DNA from: Roseateles depolymerans
Lineage (GTDB): Bacteria; Pseudomonadota; Gammaproteobacteria; Burkholderiales; Burkholderiaceae_C
DNA: 64,000 bases
Assembly: GCA_003241055.1 (NCBI GenBank)
Contig: QFOD01000020.1
Coordinates: 1 to 64,000 of the forward strand
Direction: 5' to 3'
The notes under the pieces are model-generated. The model made no database searches, was not told the origin of the DNA, and saw nothing but the letters and a program-made list of their open reading frames with translations. The translations under genes and the position numbers were made by a program. Each line of letters opens with the position of its first letter. Position 1 is the stretch's first letter. Shown here in pieces: positions 8,709-16,900 of the stretch.

Positions 8709-10994
8709 TCAGGCCGGCACGTTCAGAGGCGAGCGCTGCAGGCGCACGGGGATGGACTTGTACGAGGGCGTGCCGCTCTCCTCGTCGATGTAGTCCAGCG
8801 GCACCAGCACGTTTGCCTCGGGGTAGTACGCCGCCACCGTGCCGCGCGCGATGTCGTATTCGATCGCGGTGATGCCGGACAGGCGGTGGGTTCGGCCCGC
8901 CGACACGGTCTCGATGTCGACGATGTCGCCGTGGGCCAAGCCCTGCTCGGCCAAGTCGTCCGGGTGCATGAACAGCACGTCGCGGCGGCCGAAGACGCCG
9001 CGGTAGCGGTCGTCCAGGCCGTAGATGGTCGTGTTGTACTGGTCGTGGCTGCGGATGGTCACCAGGCGCAGCGCGTGCTCGGCCCAGGGCGCATAGCGCA
9101 CGCGTAGCCCCGGGAAGACCGAGAACATGGCCTTGCCAGTGGCCGTGGGCCAGCGCCGCTCGGTCGGCGGCAGCGGCATGCGGAAGCCGCCCGGCACGCG
9201 GATGCGATCGTTGTAGTCGTCGAAGCCGGGAATGGTCCGTTCGATCAGGTCGCGGATGCGGTCGTAGTTGCCCACCAGGTGCATCCAGTCCACCTTGGTG
9301 TCGGGCAGCGTGGCGCGGGCCATGCCCGCCACGATGGCCGGTTCGGACAGCAGGTGCTCCGAGGCCGGGCGCAGCCGCCCGGCCGACGCGTGCACCATCG
9401 ACATCGAGTCCTCCACGGTGATCGACTGCGGCCCTTCGGCCTGCACGTCGACTTCCGTGCGTCCCAGCACCGGCAACAGGAAGGTCTCTTTGCCGACCAG
9501 CAGGTGGGACCGATTGAGCTTGGTGCCCAGGTGCACGCTCAGGTCGAGCGTCTGCATGGCCGGGTAGCAGCGCTCCGGGTCCGGCAGCGCGACGGCGAAG
9601 TTGCCGCCCAGGCATATCAAGGCCTTCGCCGTCCCGTCCACCATGGCCTGCATGGTCTTCACCGCATCGTGCCCATGGGCCTGGGGCGGCTTGAAGCCAA
9701 ACTCCCGCTCCAGGCTGGCGAGGAAGGAATCTGACGGCTTCTCGGTGATGCCGACGGTGCGGTTGCCCTGCACATTGGAGTGCCCGCGCAGCGGGCAGAT
9801 GCCGGCGCCGGGCTTGCCGAAATTGCCACGCAACAACAGCAGGTCGGCAATGAGCCGCACGTTGGCCGTGCCCAGGTTGTGCTGCGTCACGCCCATGCCG
9901 TAGGTGACGATGGTCGCGTTGGAGCGAGCGTAGGCCGCGGCCACGGCCTCCAGCGCGGTGCGCGGCAGCCCGCACTCCTTCTCGATCGCTACCCAGTCCG
10001 TGACTTCCAGGTCCGCTGCCATGGCCTCGAAGCCCATCGTGTGTTCGGCGATGAAAGCGCGGTCCAGCACGTCGCCGCGCTCGGCCTCAAGGGCCAGAAG
10101 CGCCTTCATGATGCCCTTGAGCGCAGCAGCGTCGCCGCCGGCGCGCACCTGGTAGTAGGACGAGGCGATGTCGGTCGACCGGTAGGTCGCCATCTCGATG
10201 ACGTTCTGCGGGTCCGCGAAGCGCTCCAGCGCCCGCTCGCGCAGCGGGTTGAAGACGATGATGGGGACGCCGCGGCGCGCCACCTCGTGCAGCGTGCCCA
10301 TCATGCGCGGGTGGTTGGTGCCGGGGTTGTGGCCGATCGAGATCACCAGTTCCGTGGACTCGAAGTCGGCCAGCGAGACGGTACCCTTGCCGATGCCGAT
10401 CGACTGCGGCAGCCCGACGCTGGTGGCCTCGTGGCACATGTTGGAGCAGTCGGGGAAGTTGTTGGTGCCGAACTCGCGGGCGAAGAGCTGGAACAGGTAA
10501 GCGGCCTCGTTGGAAGCGCGGCCAGAGGTGTAGAACTCGACGGCATCCGGGTCCGGCATGCGGCGCAGCGATTCGCCGATGCGCGCGAAGGCCGCATCCC
10601 AGGCGATGGGCTGGAACGTGTCGCTCACCGCGTCGTAGACCATGGGGTGCGTCAGGCGGCCGAAGCCCTCCAGCTCGAAGTCGGTCAGCTTCAGCAGGTC
10701 GCTGACCGTGTGCTGCGCAAAGAACTCCGGCGTCACCCGCTTGCTGGTGGCCTCCCACGTCACGGCCTTCGCGCCGTTCTCGCAGAACTGGAAGGTCGAC
10801 TTGTGCTCCTTGTCGGGCCAGGCGCACCCGGGGCAGTCGAAGCCCGCCGGCTGGTTGGTGCGCATCAGCACGATGGGCGCTTCGATCAGGTCCATCTGTG
10901 TGCGCACGGCCTGGGCCGTGGCTTTGAGGGCGCCCCAGCCGCCGGCCGGACCGTCGTAGGGGCGGATGCCGGGTACTTCGCGACGCTTGTTCAT
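8709..10994 (-). CDS. FdhF/YdeP-family molybdopterin oxidoreductase
   Basis: A 761-residue cytoplasmic enzyme of the molybdopterin oxidoreductase superfamily, FdhF/YdeP branch. An N-terminal CPGCAWPD segment near residue 55 gives the family's cysteine pair. The central molybdopterin-binding domains include FYTSGRASNEAAYLFQLF and CSNMCHEATSVGLPQSIG. A C-terminal dinucleotide-like domain (about 640-755) follows. E. coli YdeP has been tied to acid resistance, but the substrate of this branch is not firmly known, so calling it a formate dehydrogenase would be too strong. Start 10994 has GGAGG upstream. It is divergent from a MoeA-like gene, which suggests a shared role in molybdenum cofactor supply. 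Confidence 0.9.
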   Translation of the reverse strand: MNKRREVPGIRPYDGPAGGWGALKATAQAVRTQMDLIEAPIVLMRTNQPAGFDCPGCAWPDKEHKSTFQFCENGAKAVTWEATSKRVTPEFFAQHTVSDLLKLTDFELEGFGRLTHPMVYDAVSDTFQPIAWDAAFARIGESLRRMPDPDAVEFYTSGRASNEAAYLFQLFAREFGTNNFPDCSNMCHEATSVGLPQSIGIGKGTVSLADFESTELVISIGHNPGTNHPRMMGTLHEVARRGVPIIVFNPLRERALERFADPQNVIEMATYRSTDIASSYYQVRAGGDAAALKGIMKALLALEAERGDVLDRAFIAEHTMGFEAMAADLEVTDWVAIEKECGLPRTALEAVAAAYARSNATIVTYGMGVTQHNLGTANVRLIADLLLLRGNFGKPGAGICPLRGHSNVQGNRTVGITEKPSDSFLASLEREFGFKPPQAHGHDAVKTMQAMVDGTAKALICLGGNFAVALPDPERCYPAMQTLDLSVHLGTKLNRSHLLVGKETFLLPVLGRTEVDVQAEGPQSITVEDSMSMVHASAGRLRPASEHLLSEPAIVAGMARATLPDTKVDWMHLVGNYDRIRDLIERTIPGFDDYNDRIRVPGGFRMPLPPTERRWPTATGKAMFSVFPGLRVRYAPWAEHALRLVTIRSHDQYNTTIYGLDDRYRGVFGRRDVLFMHPDDLAEQGLAHGDIVDIETVSAGRTHRLSGITAIEYDIARGTVAAYYPEANVLVPLDYIDEESGTPSYKSIPVRLQRSPLNVPA

Positions 10995-11077
10995 GGGCAG
11001 CCTCCGTGGGTTGTGCTGTCACACCACTGTAGGAAGGCCCTTGTGTTCGCGGTGTGTGCAGTTTCGGGTCGGCGAGA

Positions 11078-11146
11078 AGAGCACAGTTGCGAGGCGCCCA
11101 GGGGAAAACCAACTGTACGTCGGTGGTCGACCGAAGACTGTGCTCT
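11078..11146. promoter_or_regulatory. Inverted repeat between the molybdoenzyme and MoeA-like genes
   Basis: agagcacagt at 11078-11087 and its exact reverse complement actgtgctct at 11137-11146 face each other across 49 bp in the divergent intergenic region. Between them lies a smaller palindrome, cggtggtcgaccg. The arrangement could be paired operator half-sites acting on both promoters. Which protein binds is unknown. Confidence 0.4.
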
Positions 11147-11256
11147 AAGGAAGTCGGCGCGAACCCCCACCATTTCCGTGCGAGGACGTTGGCGCCTCGG
11201 CAGTACACGTATGGAGTGTTACTTTGGTTCTCGACGACATTAAAGAAGACGCCCGG

Positions 11257-12117
11257 ATGCCGAGCCGCATTGCGACCACCCAGCAATTGCGAGATGCCCA
11301 GCAGTTTCTGGGCAACCGGGTCAGCGCGCCCGAAACGCTGCATGAGCTGCCGCTGCCCGCGTCGACGGGCCGCATCCTGGCGCGCACGCTGGACATCCTG
11401 GACACCAACGGACACGGTGGGGAACTGGCCGCCGGCACCCGCATCGACTGGTACCTGCTCCCGCTGCTCGCGGCCAGCGGGCATTGCACGGTGCCGACCT
11501 TTGCCACGGTGCGCTGCGGCATCGTCTCGATGCAGGCCGCGACCTGCCAGGCCGATCAGGCCGTCGTCGCCATCACGCTGCAGGCTGCGTTGGAGAAGAT
11601 GGGCGTGAAGTCGGTCGGCGCGAACGTCACGACACGGCCTCTCGAGGACCGCTCTTCGCTGGAACTGTTCGCCAAGCACTGCGATGTGCTGCTGGTGATC
11701 GACCAAGCCGCGCAGCCACCGGTGCCTGGCGCCGAACTGGCACCCCCGCTGACCTTCGATGTGGACGGCCGTCCTTGCTTCGTCCTCCCGACCTGTCCGC
11801 TCGCGGCCCTGGGCATGTTCCTCGCCTTCATCGTGCCGCTCATCCGAACGCTGCAGGGACGCTCGACCGAATTGCCACCCTTGCGATCAGCGGTTGCTGC
11901 TGACCCTGACGGTGAAGCCTTTCCCGGCCACGCGCTGGTGTGCGTCAGCGCGACCGGCCACGGCGACGCCATTCGCGTGCGTCCCTGTGCTCCGTTGGAT
12001 GGTCGTCCCGTTCAGGGCATCTCCGACGTCTCCGGCATCGCCTGGTGTGCTGACGATCTCCGCGGAGAACGCGATGGCCTGCTCGCCTATCTTCCGCTGG
12101 CAGACTGGTTGCAGTGA
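11257..12117 (+). CDS. Shortened MoeA-like molybdopterin-related protein
   Basis: A 286-residue protein resembling the C-terminal two-thirds of MoeA, which inserts molybdate into adenylylated molybdopterin. LPTCPLAALGMFLAFIVPLIRTLQG matches the LPGNPVSA...RP.L..L.G segment of MoeA, and the end (GLLAYLPLADWLQ) matches the MoeA C-terminal barrel. MoeA is usually about 410 residues; the lid-like domain II and parts of domain III are missing. The usual (T/S)GDEL phosphate-binding motif is not recognisable. It may therefore be a divergent accessory factor rather than an active transferase. The ATG at 11257 follows AAAGAAG; a TTG at 11224 is an alternative. It is divergent from the FdhF/YdeP-type enzyme, its likely client. 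Confidence 0.6.
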   Translation: MPSRIATTQQLRDAQQFLGNRVSAPETLHELPLPASTGRILARTLDILDTNGHGGELAAGTRIDWYLLPLLAASGHCTVPTFATVRCGIVSMQAATCQADQAVVAITLQAALEKMGVKSVGANVTTRPLEDRSSLELFAKHCDVLLVIDQAAQPPVPGAELAPPLTFDVDGRPCFVLPTCPLAALGMFLAFIVPLIRTLQGRSTELPPLRSAVAADPDGEAFPGHALVCVSATGHGDAIRVRPCAPLDGRPVQGISDVSGIAWCADDLRGERDGLLAYLPLADWLQ

Positions 12118-12209
12118 GCTGTTGATGTCGCGCACGCCTGCACCGGCTGCACGACACCCGGTCATTGAATGCCCGTCAGGGCTCGTCGACTCTCAACGTA
12201 CCCAGACCA

Positions 12210-12992
12210 TCAGAGCCAGCGCGCAAAGGGCTGAAGCATTTGCGCGAGCTCGCCGCTGTTCCGAATTCGCGTCAGCCCAGCATTCAGGGCCGCCAGGCCC
12301 GCCTGTGCCTGCGGCGAGCGCCCTACGAACGCAGAGTGGAGAGGCGATTCGGACACAGCCGGCTCCAGCCAGGCCAGCGCCGACACGCCCGAAAGCAACT
12401 GCGTCTGCAGCAGGTAGAAAGCGACACCCTTGTCGATCAGGGCCAGATCGATGCGCCCCGCCAGCAGCTTGCGCAGGTTGTGAAGATCGTCCATCGCGGG
12501 GTCCAGTTTCAGGCGCGCCTTCTGGATGGCCGGGGGATTGGAATAGTCGCGAACGACGCCAATGGTCAGCCCTCGCATTCGGCCCAGCTCACTGACATCG
12601 ATGGCCGTACCGGCGCGCGCCATGAAGCCGATCCGGTTGGTGACGCCGAGCGGCTGGGTAAAGGAGAGGAACTCTTCTCGCTCCGGACTGCGCCACAAGC
12701 CGATCACGCCGTCGCACTTGCCCTGCCGCGCCTCGTTCAGCGCGCGCGCCCATGGAAGCACGGCCAAGTTGATCTCCCAGCCCTCACGCGCCAAGGCCGT
12801 GCGGGTGATCCACGTGGCCAGCCCACCATCTGCCAGGCTAGAGCTCGTATACGGGGGGAACTCGGTCATCACCATCCGCAACGGTGATGGTGGCGCTGAA
12901 CCTGATCGCGTCGTCAGTTCGGCTGCCCGGCTCTGCATTGCAGGCGTGACCGAAGAGGCCAAGGCGAGCAGTGCTGCGCGGCGGATGACCAT
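12210..12992 (-). CDS. Periplasmic solute-binding protein (SBP_bac_3 type)
   Basis: A 260-residue exported protein with a weak signal peptide (residues 1-24, ending MQSRAAE) and a type-II periplasmic binding fold. The region MVMTEFPPYTS near residue 40 is the usual first strand, and GVIGLWRSPEREEFLSFTQPLG with GLTIGVVRDYS fits polar amino-acid binding proteins. No ABC permease or ATPase lies beside it, so it may act as an orphan or sensor-type binding protein. The ligand is unknown. Confidence 0.8.
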   Translation of the reverse strand: MVIRRAALLALASSVTPAMQSRAAELTTRSGSAPPSPLRMVMTEFPPYTSSSLADGGLATWITRTALAREGWEINLAVLPWARALNEARQGKCDGVIGLWRSPEREEFLSFTQPLGVTNRIGFMARAGTAIDVSELGRMRGLTIGVVRDYSNPPAIQKARLKLDPAMDDLHNLRKLLAGRIDLALIDKGVAFYLLQTQLLSGVSALAWLEPAVSESPLHSAFVGRSPQAQAGLAALNAGLTRIRNSGELAQMLQPFARWL

Positions 12993-13111
12993 GGATTCAG
13001 TTCACTTTGTTGGGCAGGCGTTGGCGGGCAGAAAACCAGAGTAGTTCCTGCTCCCTTGTAGCACAGCAGCAAGCCCGCCAGGTGATCAGGATCAGACCCT
13101 GCAAGACGTCC

Positions 13112-13447
13112 TCAGTTCGAAACCCGCGGTCCGAACATGATGACGGCCATGCCGACGAAGCACAGACCAACCCCCACCCAGTCACTGGTGGTGGGCACAA
13201 CCTTGTCGACCAGCCACAGCCAGAGGATCGCGACCCCGATGTAGACGCCACCATAAGCGGCGTACACGCGGCCGGCAGCCGTAGGGTGCAATGAAAGCAA
13301 CCACGCGAAGATCGACAGGCTGATCGCAGCGGGCACCAGCAGCCATGCCGGCCTGTCCTGCTTGAGCCAGAGGTACGGCAGATAGCACCCCACGATCTCC
13401 GCGAGCGCAGTGGCGACAAACAGCCCGATGGTCTTGAGAATTTCCAT
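13112..13447 (-). CDS. YnfA-family (UPF0060) small membrane protein
   Basis: A 111-residue protein with four transmembrane helices, close to the usual 105-110 residues of the YnfA/UPF0060 family, which is structurally related to small multidrug-resistance transporters. The family signatures LAEIVGCYLPYLWLK and AAYGGVYIGVAILWLW are both present. I chose the ATG at 13447 (MEILKTIGLF); the frame is open farther upstream, but that part is not conserved-looking and would put a charged stretch before the first helix. Efflux function in this family is suggested rather than established. Confidence 0.9.
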   Translation of the reverse strand: MEILKTIGLFVATALAEIVGCYLPYLWLKQDRPAWLLVPAAISLSIFAWLLSLHPTAAGRVYAAYGGVYIGVAILWLWLVDKVVPTTSDWVGVGLCFVGMAVIMFGPRVSN

Positions 13448-13708
13448 GGAGGCATTGCCGCAACGCCGTCTCCAGCACCCGCAGATCCGCCGCCGGCTGA
13501 GCGCGTAACTCAGGATGAGAACGGGTGCCCGACGAGGTTTGATGGCACCTCCCTCGGCAGCCCCCAATCACCTCGCCCCAACGCGTCTTGATGTTCATGC
13601 GACGGTGCGTGTCGCACGCTTGCTGCTGCGGCTGCCGGCCCGGATACTTTCAGCACTGCTGGAGTTTCGTCTCCACAGCGGCCCCGTCGTGGGCCCCGAC
13701 CTGGTCGG

Positions 13709-13728
13709 CGTTAGCGGTCGTGACCCGC
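13709..13728 (+). repeat. Dispersed 20-bp repeat, left copy
   Basis: cgttagcggtcgtgacccgc occurs here and again, base for base, at 41332-41351 in the same orientation. Both copies are followed within 10 bases by acctaga, and both lie in gene-free DNA beside accessory genes. The core GGTCGTGACC is nearly palindromic. Confidence 0.6.
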
Positions 13729-13921
13729 ACCTAGATCCCGGGCTGAACCTCTTCCGCCCGGACACCTGAACCGGCACCGCTTCGCGCGGCTGGCCGTCCC
13801 CGCACCCACCCGCTCGCCGCGAGCGCCGGACTTCGACACCTTCACGGTGCCGACGGCCTCGCGCTGCGCCGACACATCCACCTGCCGTTACGCGCTCTGC
13901 GCGCCACGGCGCATCCCCAAC

Positions 13922-13971
13922 GGGGAGCTCACGCTCCCCAGGGAGTCGTGCGCTCTCCATTCGCATGGAGA
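13922..13971 (+). promoter_or_regulatory. Two hairpins in the leader, the second covering the ribosome-binding site
   Basis: Hairpin 1 is GGGGAGC (13922-13928), loop TCAC, GCTCCCC (13933-13939). Hairpin 2 is TCTCCAT (13954-13960), loop TCGC, ATGGAGA (13965-13971). Both stems are perfect 7-bp pairs. The GGAG of the right arm of hairpin 2 is the Shine-Dalgarno sequence for the ATG at 13978, so folding would mask it. This suggests translational control of a costly 1669-residue protein. Confidence 0.6.
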
Positions 13972-13977
13972 ACCACG

Positions 13978-16900
13978 ATGGCTACCAATGCCACCGAGGC
14001 GAAAAGCCTCTGGCTGCCGGGCTTCGGGCCCGACGACGAAACCCATTTCCCCGATCTCTTCGACGAGCCTGCCCCGGCGGTCGTCGAACCACCTGCACAA
14101 GAACCCGCGACCGCCGTATCGCAGCCTGAGGCTGTCCCCGTGCGCCGGTGGAAGCCTTCGCTGGTGCGCACGGCTGCGAACGCAGATCGCGCCATCACCT
14201 GGCCTGCATGGAACGACGACGCCCTCGAGGCGCTGACCGGTCCAGTCTCGAAGTTCGAGGCCAACCTGCAGGCGATCGCCGTGCTGCGCGAACTCGCTGG
14301 CGCGCAGTCCGAGCCCACCGGCGAGCAGCGCGCCGCGCTGCTGCAGTTCACAGGCTGGGGCGGCATCCCGGCGAGCTTCAATCTTGAGCAGCGCGACGAC
14401 GCCTGGAAACAGCGCGCGCAGCATCTGACCACCGTGCTGGACGCTGGTGAACTGGAAGCCGCCAAGGCCTCCGTGAACACCAGCCACTACACGGACCCGG
14501 CGTTGATCCGCTGGATCTGGCAGGCCATCGAGAAGCTCGGCTTCCGCGGCGGCCGCGTGCTCGAACCCAGTGCCGGCATCGGTCACTTCATCGGTGGCAT
14601 GCCGCCGCGACTGGCCTCCCCCTCTCGCTGGACCGCGATCGAGCTGGACCCGACCGCCGGCGCCATCCTGCGCGCGCTCTATGCGCCGCTGGGCGTCGAC
14701 GTCAGGGTCCAGGCGACGGAGACGGCAGCGCTGGCCGACGACGCTTTCGATCTGGTGGTGACCAACGTCCCGTTCGGCAACTTCCAGGTCAGCGACGGGC
14801 GCAACCGGCCCTACAGCCACTTCAACATCCACAACTGGTTCGTCGGCAAGGCGCTCGACCTGGTCGTCCCCGGCGGACTCGTCTGCGTGATCACGTCCAG
14901 CTACCTGATGGACGACTACGACGGCGCAGCCCGTGCCTATGTGGCCTCGCGCGCCGACCTGCTGGCCGCTTTCCGGCTCCCGCAAGGAGCCTTCGAGCGG
15001 CTGGGTGGCACCGCGGTGCAGACCGACCTGCTGCTGCTGCGCCGACACGACGCGGAGGCGGCCGAGCGCGAAGAGCCGGCGTGGCTCGAACTGGCCTACG
15101 TCGGCGATCAGCTGCGGCACCCGCGCTGCCTGGACCGCTACATGCGGATCAACAGCTGGTACTGCAGCCGCCCCGAGTTCGTGCTCGGGCGGATCGACAA
15201 GGTCAGCAATGGCTACTCCCCGGTGCCGACGGCTGTGCTGGACGGCGACCTGGCGCAGGCGCTGCAAAGTGTCATGCACTTGGTGCCCGCCGACGCCTAT
15301 CAAGGTCGACCGGCACAGGCCAGTGAAGAGACCAACGCGGCCAATGCCACGCCGGCGCCAGACGGTGCGCGCCCGGGCAGCTTCGTGCTGTCGGCGGGTC
15401 GCATCCATAGCGTCGAGCAGGGTCAGTTGGTCGATGTGCATGACCGGCTCAATGCCACGGTGCGGCTGCGCATCAGCGGGCTGTGCGAGATCCGTGATCG
15501 CGCGCGGACGCTGCTTGCAGCGCAGCTCGGCGACACCTCGGACGCGGACCTGGCGGCAAAGCGGCTCTCGCTGAACCTCGCCTACGACCGCTTCGTGGCC
15601 AAGCACGGCTACCTGAGCAACCGCGCCAATGCGCTGGCTTTCCGCAGGGATCCGGACTACCCGCTCCTGCTGTCGCTGGAGCGCTATGACGACGAAGAAG
15701 ACAAGGCCACCAAGGCCGACATCTTCCACCGGCGCACGGTGTCGCGCATCGAGGAGCCCGCCCACGCGGAAAGCCCCGACGAGGCACTGGCGCTGTGCAT
15801 GCAATGGAAAGGCCGCGTCGACGCCGGCTACATGGCCCGGCTGCTGCAGGCGGAACCCGCCGACGTGGTGGCCGAGCTGCAGCAGAAGGGCCTGGTGTAC
15901 CTGGACCCGGACAGCGAGGCCTACGAGACCGCGGATGCCTACCTCTCGGGGGACGTGAAGCGCAAGCTCAAGGCGGCCGCCGCTGGCGGGACGGCCTTCG
16001 AGGCCAACGTGCTGGCGCTGGAGAAGGTGATCCCGGAAGACCTCCCGCCGGCATCGATCGAGCCGCGCCTCGGCGCGGTGTGGATCCCGGCCGACGTGAT
16101 CGAAGCCTTCATGGTGCAGGTGCTGGGGCTGGAGTCGGCGACGGTGCGCTACCTGGCTGTCGCCGGCACCTGGTCGGTGAAGGCCGACCAGTGGGCCGTG
16201 AACCGCAACCTGACCTGCACGCAGGAGTTCGGCATCCAGCGCATGGACGCGGTCGAGCTCATCCAGCACGCGTTGAACGTGCAGACACCGACGGTGCGCG
16301 ACCCGCATCCGGAGAAGGACGGCGCCTACGTCGTCAACAAGGAACAGACGCTGGCCGCACGCGAGAAGCTCGGAGCCCTGAAGGATCGGTTCGCCGCCTG
16401 GGCCTACGAGGAGGTGCCGCGGCGCGAGCGCCTGTGCAGGATCTACAACGACACCTTCAACTGCCTGCGCCAGCGCGCTTTCGATGGCTCGCACCTGAAG
16501 CTTCCGGGCTTCTCGCATTGCTTCGAGCTGCATCCCTCGCAGCTCAACGCGATCTGGCGCATCGTGCAGTCCGGCAACACCGGGCTGTTCCACGCGGTGG
16601 GTGCGGGCAAGACGGCCATCATGGTCGCCTCCAGCATGGAGCTGCGGCGGCTGGGCCTGGCACGCAAGCCGGCGCATGTGGTCCCCAACCACATGCTCGA
16701 GCAGTACACGGCCGAGTTCGTGCGGCTGTATCCCTTCGCGTCAGTGCTGATGGCGACGAAGGAAGACCTGGCGGGCGACCGCCGGCGTGAGTTCGTGTCG
16801 CGCATCGCGACCGGCGATTGGGATGCAGTGATCCTGACCCACTCGACCTTCGAGCTGCTGCCCATGTCGCGCGAGTTCACGGTCGGCCACATCAAGGCCA

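Larger units (their letters stand above)
13448..13977. other. Intergenic region upstream of the methyltransferase-helicase gene
   Basis: 530 bases without a credible gene. It holds a 20-bp sequence repeated near 41.3 kb and two tight hairpins just before the next gene, each listed separately. Short frames in it have no recognisable protein similarity. The promoter for the large downstream gene must be here or farther upstream, but I cannot place it. Confidence 0.5.
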
